64,000 nt of DNA from Bradyrhizobium jicamae (lineage in GTDB: Bacteria; Pseudomonadota; Alphaproteobacteria; Rhizobiales; Xanthobacteraceae). Shown piece after piece: positions 16,496 to 25,327 of the stretch. The stretch's first letter is position 1; each line of letters opens with the position of its first letter. The notes under the pieces were generated by a model. The model was given only the letters and a program-made list of their open reading frames with translations, was not told the origin of the DNA and ran no database searches. Location of the stretch: contig NZ_JAFCJX010000025.1 of NCBI RefSeq assembly GCF_018130695.1, positions 1 through 64,000 of the forward strand. The letters run 5' to 3'. Made by a program: the position numbers and the translations under genes.

Positions 16496-17824
16496 ATGCC
16501 GATTGGTGAATTTGGTGGCGCACCGCCACTGGTGGCGGAAGGCAGCCCGGGACTCACGACGCCGTTGTACTGGATGTATGAGATGGGGCAGGCCTCGCTT
16601 AATCCGGCGCGCGCGGTCACGGATGCGACCAAGATCCTGTTTCAAAACCCGCTGAATCCCTGGACCCACACGCAAGTCGGCAAATCGATCGCCGCGGCCT
16701 GCGAATTGTTCGAGCGCACCACGCGCCGTTACGGCAAGCCGGAATGGAATCTGCCGACCACCGAGGTCAACGGCATCCGCACCCCCGTCGAGGTGCGGTC
16801 GATCTGGGAAGCGCCGTTCTGCCGCCTTCTGCATTTCGATCGCAAGCTGACCCGCCCGCTGCGCAGCCCGCAGCCGCGCGTGCTGATCGTGGCGCCGATG
16901 TCAGGCCACTACGCCACGCTGCTGCGCGGCACGGTCGAGGCCTTCCTGCCGACGCATGAGGTCTACATCACCGACTGGGCTGATGCGCGGATGGTGCCGG
17001 TCACCGCCGGCCGCTTCGACCTCGACGACTACGTCGATTACGTCATCGAGATGCTGCACGTGCTCGGCGGCAACATGCATGTCATCGCGGTGTGCCAGCC
17101 GTCGGTGCCGGTGGTAGCAGCGGTTTCCGTGATGGAAGCCAACAATGATCCGTTCGTGCCGCTGTCGATGACCTTGATGGGCGGTCCGATCGACACCCGC
17201 CGCAATCCAACCGCGGTGAACCAGCTCGCCGAAGAGCGCGGCATCGAGTGGTTCCGCAACCATGTCATCACCAAGGTGCCGTTCCCGCATCCCGGCGTGA
17301 TGCGCGACGTCTATCCGGGCTTCCTGCAGCTCTCCGGCTTCATCAGCATGAACCTGGATCGGCACACCGACGCGCACAAGGCGCTGTTCGCCAATCTGGT
17401 GAAGGGCGACGGCGATCTCGTCGACAAGCACCGTGAGTTCTACGACGAATATCTCGCGGTGATGGACCTCACCGCCGAGTATTACCTGCAGACGGTCGAC
17501 ACCGTGTTCGTCAAGCACGCGCTGCCGAAGGGTGAGATGACCCATCGTGGCCAGCGGGTGATGCCGTCGAAGATCCGCCGCGTCGCGCTGATGACGGTCG
17601 AAGGCGAGAAGGACGACATCTCCGGTCTCGGCCAGACCGAGGCGACGCACGCGCTGTGCACCTCGATTCCCAATCATCGCCGCGTTCACTACGTGCAGAA
17701 GGGCGTTGGACATTACGGCGTGTTCAATGGATCGCGTTTCCGATCCGAAATCGTGCCGCGCATCTCCGATTTCATGGTCTCGGCGGCGAATACACGATTG
17801 TCGTTGGTCGCGGCGGCCGAATAG
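16496..17824 (+). CDS. phaZ: intracellular polyhydroxybutyrate depolymerase PhaZ
   Basis: This is a 442-residue cytoplasmic depolymerase that mobilises stored native PHB granules. It belongs to the intracellular PhaZ family, whose nucleophile is Cys rather than Ser. Here Cys200 lies in VIAVCQPSVPV, Asp373 in GEKDDISG and His406 in GVGHYGVF. The spacings (173 and 33 residues) fit the Cys-Asp-His triad known for the Ralstonia enzyme. ATG at 16496 begins the usual MPIGEF-like N-terminus; an upstream ATG at 16451 adds 15 residues lacking family character. The leader near 16435-16465 is rich in TGCATT/GCATT motifs, a possible but unproven regulator site. Confidence 0.9.
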   Translation: MPIGEFGGAPPLVAEGSPGLTTPLYWMYEMGQASLNPARAVTDATKILFQNPLNPWTHTQVGKSIAAACELFERTTRRYGKPEWNLPTTEVNGIRTPVEVRSIWEAPFCRLLHFDRKLTRPLRSPQPRVLIVAPMSGHYATLLRGTVEAFLPTHEVYITDWADARMVPVTAGRFDLDDYVDYVIEMLHVLGGNMHVIAVCQPSVPVVAAVSVMEANNDPFVPLSMTLMGGPIDTRRNPTAVNQLAEERGIEWFRNHVITKVPFPHPGVMRDVYPGFLQLSGFISMNLDRHTDAHKALFANLVKGDGDLVDKHREFYDEYLAVMDLTAEYYLQTVDTVFVKHALPKGEMTHRGQRVMPSKIRRVALMTVEGEKDDISGLGQTEATHALCTSIPNHRRVHYVQKGVGHYGVFNGSRFRSEIVPRISDFMVSAANTRLSLVAAAE

Positions 17825-17845
17825 GTGTCAACCCGGCCTCGATTT

Positions 17846-18010
17846 CAGGGGCTGGGTAAGACTCTGAATTGGTTCAAAGAATTCCGATTTCCGGATCGTT
17901 AAAGGAGTGAGTTCAGCCTCATTTCTTGAACGATGTTTTCGCGCCGGGTTCATCCGAAAAAATCGGGTTCCAACCCCTGCCGGTAGAGGTTCAGAACCGG
18001 CCAGCCCCTG
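17846..18010. repeat. IR-bounded intergenic element of unknown nature
   Basis: CAGGGGCTGG (17846-17855) and its exact complement CCAGCCCCTG (18001-18010) bound a 165-bp segment. The interior shows patchy mirror similarity, such as GAATTCCGATTT against AAATCGGGTTCC. Open frames inside are short and unconvincing on both strands. It does not match the other repeat families in the window. Confidence 0.45.
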
Positions 18011-18106
18011 TATATTGGGCAAATGATTTGTTTTTGCGCCGAGCGATTTCACTGGCGGCGGTTATGGCAGAATCCGGGCGAACTCCTGCTCCCCGGACTC
18101 CAAGAC

Positions 18107-18862
18107 ATGGCTACTCGCGCGCTCCTCTACCGGCGGCCCGCCGAACCCGCGACTCTTCTGGTCAGACACGGCTCCCAATTCTTTGCAATTCGGCTGAGAA
18201 GGCACAGGCGCGCGCGCCGTTACACGCTCAGAATCCATCCGACCGACCGTGAAGCGATCCTGACCATGCCGCCCCGCGGCACACTCGTGGAAGCCAAGGA
18301 GTTTGCGCAGCTCCATGGCGGCTGGATCGCCGCACGTCTTGGTCGTTTGCCGAAGGCGGCGCCGTTTCAGCCCGGCACCGTGGTGCCGTTGCGTGGCGTG
18401 CCGCATCGGCTGGTGCATCGCGCCGGTGAGCGCGGCACGGTGTGGACCGAAACCCGCGACAGCGGCGATAAGATCCTCTGCGTTGCCGGCGGCATTGAGC
18501 ATATGGACCGCCGTGTCCATGACTTCCTCAAGCGCGAGGCGCGCAAGGATCTGCAGAAGGCCGCGCAATATTATGCCGGGGAACTCGGTGTCCGCGTCCG
18601 CCGCATCACGATCCGCGATCAATCGAGCCGCTGGGGTTCCTGCACCTCGGCCGGCGCGCTGTCGTTCTCCTGGCGGCTGATCCTCGCGCCGCCCTTCGTG
18701 CTCGACTACCTCGCAGCCCATGAGGTCGCCCATCTCGTCGAGATGAACCACTCGCCGCGGTTCTGGCGGGTGGTTGACAAGGTCTGTTCCTCGGTGACGC
18801 GCGCCAAGAACTGGCTCGACACCAACGGCAACGATCTGCATCGGTACGGGATCGAGGATTAG
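18107..18862 (+). CDS. YgjP-like metallopeptidase (DUF45, M48-like)
   Basis: This is a 251-residue protein with the gluzincin motif HEVAHL at 205-210 (zinc ligands His205 and His209, general base Glu206) and the third ligand probably His215 in MNHSPRFW. The preceding block QSSRWGSCTSAGALSFSWRL is typical of YgjP/DUF45 peptidases related to SprT and Wss1. The N-terminal half is basic. The target is unknown. I start at 18107 (MATRALL), where family-like sequence begins; an ATG at 18023 would add 28 residues. The family C repeat begins 4 nt after the stop. Confidence 0.8.
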   Translation: MATRALLYRRPAEPATLLVRHGSQFFAIRLRRHRRARRYTLRIHPTDREAILTMPPRGTLVEAKEFAQLHGGWIAARLGRLPKAAPFQPGTVVPLRGVPHRLVHRAGERGTVWTETRDSGDKILCVAGGIEHMDRRVHDFLKREARKDLQKAAQYYAGELGVRVRRITIRDQSSRWGSCTSAGALSFSWRLILAPPFVLDYLAAHEVAHLVEMNHSPRFWRVVDKVCSSVTRAKNWLDTNGNDLHRYGIED

Positions 18863-18866
18863 GCCT

Positions 18867-19006
18867 CACACGCGGTGTCATCGCCCGCCTTGTGCGCAAC
18901 TGCGCACTGGAGCGGGCGCCCCAGTATTCCAGAGACAGTCGTTATCAATCGAGAAGCCGCGGCGTACTGGATCCCCCGCGTACGCGGGGGATGACACGCG
19001 GTGTGT
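18867..19006. repeat. family C inverted repeat
   Basis: CACACGCGGTGTCATC at the left and GATGACACGCGGTGTG at the right form near-complementary ends. A CCCCCGCGTACGCGGGGG hairpin and the phrase CCAGTATTCCAGAGACAGTC lie within. I recall this as a common Bradyrhizobium intergenic element; the window has one copy. It separates two convergent genes and may help end transcription. Confidence 0.7.
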
Positions 19007-19033
19007 GCGGCTACGGCAGTGTCGCCACAACGA

Positions 19034-21298
19034 TTACCGTCCCCCGAACAACCGATCCACCAGCCATCCGTCCAGCCCTGCCGAGGATTCCGGCCGCGCA
19101 TTCGGGTTCGGCGGTGCCGACGCGCGCGTCGGCGGCGGGCGATAGGCGCCCGCCGAGGGGATCGGCGAGGGCGGCATCATCGGCGGCGCCTGCAACTGGC
19201 TCGGCTGCATCTGCGGCGGTTGGGTCGGATAAGAGGGCGCGCTGACCTGTGACGAGGTCTGCATCAGATTCGACAGCGCCCAGCCACCTTGCGAATTCGG
19301 CAGGCTCGCGACCGGCACGCCCTGATGCGCCGCTTTCATGAAGCGCGACCAGACTTCGACGGGCAATCCGCCGCCGGTTGCCTTCTTGGTCGGTGAGTTG
19401 TCGTCATTGCCGAGCCAGACGCCGGTGACGAGGTTCGCGGTATAGCCGATGAACCAGGCGTCGCGATAATCCTGGCTGGTGCCGGTCTTGCCGGCGGCCA
19501 TCCAGCCGGGGATCTCGGCCTTGCGCGCGGTGCCCGAGATCAGCGTCTCGCGCATCATCGTGTTCATCATCGCGACATAGCGCGGCTCGATCACCTGGTT
19601 GCGCTCGTCCGGCTGGCGGTTGTAAAGCACCTTGCCCTCGGCGGTCTTGATCCGTGTCACCACATGCGGCGAGACGGCGAGCCCGCCATTGGCGAACGGC
19701 GCATAGGCACCGACCAGCTCGATGACAGAGACTTCGGAGGTGCCGAGCGCGATCGAGGTGTTGGCCTCGAGTTTTGACGCGATGCCGAGCCGGTGCGCGG
19801 TGCGCACCACGTTCTTGGCTCCGACCTCGAGCCCGAGCCGCACCGCGACCGTGTTGAGCGACATCGCCAGCGCCTGGGTCAGCGTCACCGAGCCGAAATA
19901 TTCGTGGCTGTAGTTCTCCGGCTTCCAGCCCTTGATATCGAGCGGCGCGTCGGTGCGGATGGTGTCCGGCGTCAGCCCGGCCTCGACGGCGGTGAGGTAG
20001 ACGAACGGCTTGAACGACGAGCCCGGCTGGCGCTTCGCGGTCACGGCGCGGTTATACTGGCTCTCGGAATAGTTCCGTCCCCCGACCATGGCGCGCACGG
20101 CGCCGTCGGGCGTCATCGCCACCAGCGCGCCCTGGCTGACATTGAACTTCACGCTCTTGGCGGCGAGTTCGTCGATGATGGCGGCCTCCGCCACGCTCTG
20201 CAGCTTCGGATCGATCGTGGTCTCGACCGTGATGCTCTGGTCGATCTGGCCGACGAGATCGTCGAGCACTTCGCCGATCCAGTCGGCGACATAGTTGACG
20301 GTGCCGGCGCCGGCCGGCTTCACATTGATCGAGGGTGCGCCGATCGAGGCCTTAGCCTGCGCCTCCGTGATGAACTTGGCATCCGCCATCGCCGCCAGCA
20401 CGACCTGCGCGCGCTGCTCGGCGCCCTCGGGGTTGCGGTTCGGCGCCAGCCGCGACGGCGACTTGACGAGACCGGCGAGCATCGCTGCTTCCGCGACCGT
20501 GACGTTCCTGGCCGGCTTGCCAAAGTATTTCTGCGCCGCGGCCTCGACGCCGTAGGCGCCGGAGCCGAAATAGACCCGATTCAGATAGAGCTCGAGAATC
20601 TCGTTCTTGGAGTGCTTGCGCTCCAGCCACAGCGCCAGTTCCGCTTCCTGCAGCTTGCGCGCCATGGTGCGCTCCTGCGTCAGGAACAGGTTCTTGGCGA
20701 GCTGCTGCGTCAGGGTCGAGCCGCCCTGCGACACGCCGCGATGCATGATGTTGGTCACCAGCGCGCGGCCGATACCGATCGGGTCGACGCCGAAATGCGA
20801 ATAGAAGCGGCGGTCCTCGATGGCGATGAAGGCTTTCGGCAGATAGGGCGGCAGGTCCTTCAGCGAAACATTGGCGCCGGCCATTTCGCCGCGCTGCGCC
20901 AGCACGCTGCCGTCGATGCCGACGATCTGGATGGTCGGCGGACGCTTCGGGATCTCCAGCGACTGGATCGGCGGCAGATGCGCGCCGACCCAGATCACGA
21001 CACCGATCACGGCAATGCCGGCCCACAGGCCGAGCACCGCGGTCCAGTAGAAGAGACGGCCGATGCCGAAGCCGCGCGATTTGCTGCGGCGCTTGCTGCC
21101 GCTGCGCGGCACCGGCGCTTTCCGCTCGCGCGGCTTGTCGTCGTCGGAACCCTCGCTTTTGCGTTTGGATTTCTTCGGCTTGTCGTCGCCGCCGCCGGGA
21201 ATGCGGTCCTCGGGCGACAGGCGGAGATCGGCAAGCGCGGCCGGAAGCCCGAATAGCGGCTCCTTGCGCGCACCGCTCTTTTTCCGTCCCCACGCCAT
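19034..21298 (-). CDS. mrcA: penicillin-binding protein 1A (bifunctional)
   Basis: This is a 754-residue class A PBP that polymerises and cross-links peptidoglycan in the periplasm. A cytoplasmic Lys/Arg/Asp-rich tail (1-80) precedes one transmembrane helix (about 82-106). The GT51 glycosyltransferase shows Glu161 in AIEDRRFYSHFG and GGSTLTQQ at 192-199. The transpeptidase has SSFK at 427-430, SLN at 480-482 and KTGT at 604-607. The C-terminus is Pro/Gln/Ser-rich with low complexity. All catalytic motifs are intact. The gene stands alone between convergent and divergent neighbours. Confidence 0.93.
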   Translation of the reverse strand: MAWGRKKSGARKEPLFGLPAALADLRLSPEDRIPGGGDDKPKKSKRKSEGSDDDKPRERKAPVPRSGSKRRSKSRGFGIGRLFYWTAVLGLWAGIAVIGVVIWVGAHLPPIQSLEIPKRPPTIQIVGIDGSVLAQRGEMAGANVSLKDLPPYLPKAFIAIEDRRFYSHFGVDPIGIGRALVTNIMHRGVSQGGSTLTQQLAKNLFLTQERTMARKLQEAELALWLERKHSKNEILELYLNRVYFGSGAYGVEAAAQKYFGKPARNVTVAEAAMLAGLVKSPSRLAPNRNPEGAEQRAQVVLAAMADAKFITEAQAKASIGAPSINVKPAGAGTVNYVADWIGEVLDDLVGQIDQSITVETTIDPKLQSVAEAAIIDELAAKSVKFNVSQGALVAMTPDGAVRAMVGGRNYSESQYNRAVTAKRQPGSSFKPFVYLTAVEAGLTPDTIRTDAPLDIKGWKPENYSHEYFGSVTLTQALAMSLNTVAVRLGLEVGAKNVVRTAHRLGIASKLEANTSIALGTSEVSVIELVGAYAPFANGGLAVSPHVVTRIKTAEGKVLYNRQPDERNQVIEPRYVAMMNTMMRETLISGTARKAEIPGWMAAGKTGTSQDYRDAWFIGYTANLVTGVWLGNDDNSPTKKATGGGLPVEVWSRFMKAAHQGVPVASLPNSQGGWALSNLMQTSSQVSAPSYPTQPPQMQPSQLQAPPMMPPSPIPSAGAYRPPPTRASAPPNPNARPESSAGLDGWLVDRLFGGR

Positions 21299-21429
21299 CC
21301 GCGAACCCGCACTAATCCCGCGGCAAGCTAGCGTTCCCGGTTTAAGGTGCGGTTACGCAAAGCTTAACGCGGCATTAGGAGGTGCGGCGGCGCGTGCTAA
21401 ATTACCTTGCAACATCAAGGGAGCGCGAC

Positions 21430-21855
21430 ATGGGCCACATCGATCCGACCAAAGAGGTATTTGCACAATTTCGGGACAGCGATCGGCCGGGCCCGATCCA
21501 CATGCTGAACCTGGTCCGCCTGCGCGAATGGGCCGCCTATCCCGACGGCCGCAAGGTCAGCGGCGCGGAGGCTTATGCGGCTTACGGGCGCGAGAGCGGC
21601 CCGGTGTTCGAACGGCTCGGCGGACGGATCGTCTGGCAGGGCCGCTTCGAGCTGATGCTGATCGGTCCGCAAGAGGAACGCTGGGACCACTGCTTCATTG
21701 CCGAGTACCCGAGCGTCGGCGCCTTCGTCGAGATGATCCGCGATCCTGTTTATCGCGAGGCGGTCAAGCATCGCCAGGCCGCGGTGGAGGATTCGCGGTT
21801 GATCCGCCATGCGGTGCTGCCGGTCGGCAAGACGTTCGGCGAGGTGCCGAAGTAA
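21430..21855 (+). CDS. DUF1330 domain-containing protein
   Basis: This is a 141-residue protein of the DUF1330 family, a small ferredoxin-like (dimeric alpha/beta barrel) fold of unknown function. Recognisable parts are MLNLVRLREWAAYPDG, YGRESGPVFERLGGRIVWQG and the closing block with FVEMIRDPVYREAVKHR. The ATG at 21430 follows AAGGGAG at good spacing; the frame is open to 21382 without a better start. A family A repeat begins 9 nt after the stop. Confidence 0.8.
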   Translation: MGHIDPTKEVFAQFRDSDRPGPIHMLNLVRLREWAAYPDGRKVSGAEAYAAYGRESGPVFERLGGRIVWQGRFELMLIGPQEERWDHCFIAEYPSVGAFVEMIRDPVYREAVKHRQAAVEDSRLIRHAVLPVGKTFGEVPK

Positions 21856-21863
21856 GTCAGATG

Positions 21864-21950
21864 CGTAGGGTGGGCAAAGCGAAGCGTGCCCACCGTCACG
21901 AGCACGTCGAGAATGGTGGGCACGTCGCTGCGCTCCTTTGCCCACCCTAC
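21864..21950. repeat. family A inverted repeat (copy 2)
   Basis: This is a short copy with CGTAGGGTGGGCAAAGCGAA at the left and CTTTGCCCACCCTAC at the right. The central CGTGCCCACCGTCACGAGCA and GAATGGTGGGCACG match copy 1. It lies between convergent genes, next to the terminator at 21981. Confidence 0.8.
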
Positions 21951-21980
21951 CGACCTCGATCGCAGCGACCCAGAAACAAA

Positions 21981-22004
21981 ATCGGCGGCCCGAAGGCCGC
22001 CGAT
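21981..22004 (-). terminator. factor-independent terminator of the first binding-protein gene
   Basis: ATCGGCGGCC (21981-21990) and GGCCGCCGAT (21995-22004) form a perfect 10-bp stem with a 4-nt loop. On the minus strand it is followed by TTTGTTT, 22 nt after the stop of the gene at 22027. This is a textbook intrinsic terminator. Confidence 0.85.
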
Positions 22005-22026
22005 CGTTGTCCAGATTTCCCAATAA

Positions 22027-23253
22027 CTAGCCCGACGGGCCGTTGTCCTCGAGGATCGGGCCGAACAGCTCCCAGCGCTCGCCGTTGAACTTCATCATCT
22101 GCAACTGCTTGTTGACGCGGTAATCGTCCGGCGTGGTGTTGGCGACGATGCCCGGCAGCGACAGATCGAGCTGAACATTCTTCAGGCTGGTGGCGACCTT
22201 CATGACGTTCTCGCGGGTGAGGTTGTCGCCGCACTGCTGCAGCACATAGACCATCAATTGCGAGGTCGAGTAGCCGTAGCTGTTGAAGCTCGAGTCCTTG
22301 TCGCCATCCGGATAGTACTTCGCCATGAACTCGAAGTACTTCTTCATGCCGGCGTCGTCCTTCCAGGTCGGATCGAGCGGATCCTTGCCGTAGTTGACGC
22401 TGATCACGCCCTTGGAGGCCTCGAGGCCCGCAGGCTTCATCACCGCGCCGACCGAGGTGGCGTTGATGTCGAGGATGTGCACCGGATGCCAGTCGAGCTC
22501 GGCGATCTTCTTGATGGCCTGCGCGGCCTGCTTCGGCGTGGTCGCGCTGAAGAACAGGTCGGCGCCGGCGGCCTTGATCTTGAGGATCTGCGAATCGATG
22601 GTCGGATCGGAGACTTCGTAGGAGGCTTCCGCGACCACCATGGTCGCAGCCTTGTCGCCGAGGCCGGCCTTGATGCCGTTCAAATAGTCTTTGCCGAGGT
22701 CGTCGTTCTGATAGAGGATTCCGACCTTGGCAGCCGGATGGTTCTTGATGATGTACTGGCCGTAGATGCGGCCTTCGACGAAGTAGTTGGGGTTGAAGCC
22801 CATCGTCCACGGAAAATTCTTCGGGTCGGTGAACTTCGAGGCGCCGGTGGCGGCGAACAGCTGCGGCACCTTCTTGGAGTTGAGATATTTCTGCACCGCC
22901 GCGTTCGACGGCGTGCCAAGCAGCTGGAAGGTGAGCAGCACCTCGTCGCTCTCGACCAGCTTGCGCACCTGCTCGACGGCCTTGGGCGGCGAGTAGGCAT
23001 CGTCATACTGGATCAGGTTGATCTTGCGGCCGTTCACACCGCCCTGATCGTTGATCATCTTCATGTAGGCGGCCTGGGTCTTGCCGATGGTGGCATAGGC
23101 GGAGGCCGGTCCGCTGAACGGATTGGTCTGACCGATCTTGATCTCGGTGTCGCTCGCGCCAGTGTCGTACTTCTTCTGCGCGTAGGCCGACGACGCCGAC
23201 AGCGCGATCGTCAGCGCCGTTGCCGTGACCAGATGGAAAATCCCGTTCCTCAT
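22027..23253 (-). CDS. ABC transporter substrate-binding protein, LivK-type (paralog 1)
   Basis: This is a 408-residue periplasmic binding protein of the branched-chain amino acid / aromatic-compound class (Peripla_BP_6). A signal peptide (residues 1-25, cut after AYA) is followed by TEIKIGQTNPFSGPASAY. The GAGGAAAG ribosome site fixes the start at 23253. It is closely similar along its full length to the product of the next gene upstream, including an identical FNGERWELFGPI near the end, so the two arose by tandem duplication. No permease or ATPase gene is adjacent, so it presumably shares a transporter encoded elsewhere. The ligand is unknown. Confidence 0.88.
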   Translation of the reverse strand: MRNGIFHLVTATALTIALSASSAYAQKKYDTGASDTEIKIGQTNPFSGPASAYATIGKTQAAYMKMINDQGGVNGRKINLIQYDDAYSPPKAVEQVRKLVESDEVLLTFQLLGTPSNAAVQKYLNSKKVPQLFAATGASKFTDPKNFPWTMGFNPNYFVEGRIYGQYIIKNHPAAKVGILYQNDDLGKDYLNGIKAGLGDKAATMVVAEASYEVSDPTIDSQILKIKAAGADLFFSATTPKQAAQAIKKIAELDWHPVHILDINATSVGAVMKPAGLEASKGVISVNYGKDPLDPTWKDDAGMKKYFEFMAKYYPDGDKDSSFNSYGYSTSQLMVYVLQQCGDNLTRENVMKVATSLKNVQLDLSLPGIVANTTPDDYRVNKQLQMMKFNGERWELFGPILEDNGPSG

Positions 23254-23434
23254 AATGCTGCTTTCCTCACGTGATTGATATTGGTCGATGATCTCATCGG
23301 CGGGGGCAAATCCCCGCAACGCGCCATCGCTGGCCTGGATTGTGGAGGAACGCTTGTTGCGACGCAAGATGAGCGATGCTGAAAAGGTGAGCGACATCAG
23401 GTCAACGAAAGTAGGGGGCACTGCAGAACCGCAG

Positions 23435-23462
23435 CCGGCGCAACGGTTTCCCGCTGCGCCGG
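23435..23462. other. hairpin between the tandem binding-protein genes
   Basis: CCGGCGCA (23435-23442) and TGCGCCGG (23455-23462) form a perfect 8-bp stem with a 12-nt loop, 27 nt beyond the stop of paralog 2. There is no T-run. It may be a weak terminator or an mRNA 3' stabiliser that sets unequal expression of the two paralogs. Confidence 0.45.
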
Positions 23463-23488
23463 TAATTCCGTAATGCGGATGGAGGCTA

Positions 23489-24712
23489 CTAACCCGACGG
23501 CCCGGTGTCCTCGATGATCGGGCCGAACAGCTCCCAGCGCTCGCCGTTGAACTTCATCATCTGCATCTGCTTGTTGATGCGATAGTCGCTCGGCGACGTC
23601 GTGGCGGACATGCCGGGCAGCGACAGGCTGCCGACATAGTTCTTGAGGTTGGCTGCCTGGCGCATGACGTTGTCGCGCGTCAGATCGTCACCGCATTGGC
23701 GAAGGATGTGCACCAGCAGTTCGGCCACTGAATAGCCGTAGGTGTTGACCGTATTGAGCTTGTCGCCCTCCGGGTAATATTTGTCCATGAAGGCGAAATA
23801 GGCCTTCACGCCCGGGTCGTTCTGCCACTGCGGGTCGCCTGGATCCTTGCCGTAGTTGGTCGAGATGATGCCCTTGGAGATGTCGAGCCCCGCAGGCTTC
23901 AGCGTCGCCGACACCGGGCTCGCGTTGATGTCGAGGATGTGCACCGGATTCCAGTTCAGATCATTGACCTTCCTGATCGCCTGCGCCGCGAATTTCGGCG
24001 TCGAGGCGTCGAACAGCAGATCGGCACCGGTCGACTTCAGCTTGACCACCTGCGAGTCGACAGTCGGATCGGAGACCTCATAGGAGACTTCGCCGACGAT
24101 CATGCTCGCCGCCTTGTCGCCGAGCCCGCTCTTCAAGCCCGCGAGATAGTCGCGGCCCATGTCGTCATTCTGATAGAGGACGCCGATCTTGGCATTGGGG
24201 TGATTGGCGAGAATGTATTTCGCGTAGATACGGGCTTCGGACACATAGTTGGGATTGAAGGCGATGGTCCAGGGATAGTTCTGCGGATCGGTGAAGCGCG
24301 CAGCCCCGGTCGAGGCGAGCAGTTGCGGCACCTTCTTGGCATTGAGATATTTCTGTACGGCGGCATTCGCGGCGGTGCCGATGACCTGGAAGGTGAACAA
24401 CACCTCGTCGCCTTCGACGAGCTTGCGGATCTGCTCGACCGTCTTCGGCGGCGAATAGGCGTCGTCATACTGAATCAGGTTCAGCTTGCGGCCGTTGATG
24501 CCGCCCTGATCGTTGATCATCCTGAGGTAGGCGGCCTGGGTCTTGCCGATGCCGGCATAGACGGAATAGGGGCCCGAGAACGGCACGGTCTGGCCGATCT
24601 TGATCTCGGTGTCGGTGGCTCCGGTGTCGTATTTCTTCTGCGCGGTGGCTGATGTCGCCGACAACGCAATGGCAAGCACAGTCCCCGCCAGCAATCGAAT
24701 GCTGCTCTTCAT
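23489..24712 (-). CDS. ABC transporter substrate-binding protein, LivK-type (paralog 2)
   Basis: This 407-residue periplasmic binding protein has a signal peptide (cut near residue 25, after ATA) and the same block order as its neighbour: TEIKIGQTVPFSGPYSVY, then IQYDDAYSPPKTVEQIRKLV, then YEVSDPTVDSQVVKLK. The ribosome site GGGAGG lies 7 nt before the ATG at 24712. It is separated from paralog 1 by 235 nt with a hairpin. Substrate differences cannot be read from sequence. The pair lacks membrane components. Confidence 0.88.
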   Translation of the reverse strand: MKSSIRLLAGTVLAIALSATSATAQKKYDTGATDTEIKIGQTVPFSGPYSVYAGIGKTQAAYLRMINDQGGINGRKLNLIQYDDAYSPPKTVEQIRKLVEGDEVLFTFQVIGTAANAAVQKYLNAKKVPQLLASTGAARFTDPQNYPWTIAFNPNYVSEARIYAKYILANHPNAKIGVLYQNDDMGRDYLAGLKSGLGDKAASMIVGEVSYEVSDPTVDSQVVKLKSTGADLLFDASTPKFAAQAIRKVNDLNWNPVHILDINASPVSATLKPAGLDISKGIISTNYGKDPGDPQWQNDPGVKAYFAFMDKYYPEGDKLNTVNTYGYSVAELLVHILRQCGDDLTRDNVMRQAANLKNYVGSLSLPGMSATTSPSDYRINKQMQMMKFNGERWELFGPIIEDTGPSG

Positions 24713-24871
24713 AGCGTGACCTCCCATGTTGCCGATGATCTTGGCCGCCGGTCTGCGTTGACCGGCGGTTGTCATCGTTGAGAGGATGATGAAGGAAGGG
24801 GGGTGGCAATGCAAGGCAATGCCACCTGCGCGTCAGGGTCGCGTCGGTGTAAAATGTGAAGCAATATTCCG

Positions 24872-25234
24872 CTACGCGAGCCAAAGCAGGATCAGCGCCA
24901 GCGCTGCGGGCGCGGCCTGCACGAACAGGATGCGCTTGCTGACGCTGATCGCGCCATAGATTCCGGCCACGATCACGCAGAGCAGGAAGAATGTCTTGAT
25001 CTGGAAACCAATCGCTTGTGTCGGATGCAACAGGCCCCAGATCAGGCCCGCGGCGAGGAAGCCGTTGTAAAGTCCCTGATTGGCTGCGAGCACGGCCGAG
25101 TCGATCGCCTTCTCGATCGTGTTGCGAAACGTCTTCAAGCCGAGCGGCTTGGTCCAGAGAAACATCTCGAGGATCAGGAAATAGATATGCAGCGCGGCCA
25201 CCACCGCGACCAGGATATTGGCAAGCGAGAGCAT
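24872..25234 (-). CDS. DUF1304 family membrane protein
   Basis: This 120-residue protein has four predicted hydrophobic helices (about 5-25, 50-68, 80-95 and 103-119). Family features are HIYFLILEMFLW near the start and NQGLYNGFLAAGL in the middle. DUF1304 proteins are small inner-membrane proteins of unknown function. Although the frame stays open far upstream, the homologous part begins at ATG 25234, after GGGGGACC. It is divergent from ogt. Confidence 0.82.
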   Translation of the reverse strand: MLSLANILVAVVAALHIYFLILEMFLWTKPLGLKTFRNTIEKAIDSAVLAANQGLYNGFLAAGLIWGLLHPTQAIGFQIKTFFLLCVIVAGIYGAISVSKRILFVQAAPAALALILLWLA

Positions 25235-25327
25235 GATGCGGTCCCCCAACCCCACGGAATTCGGGTGGACGTTAGCACGTGCCAGGCCGAAAGTGCGACC
25301 GACGACAATGGATTTTCCGGACCGACG

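Noticed and set aside
17828..18052. Small open frame on the minus strand between phaZ and the metallopeptidase gene
   Set aside because: It lies in the inverted-repeat element, with no ribosome site and biased composition.
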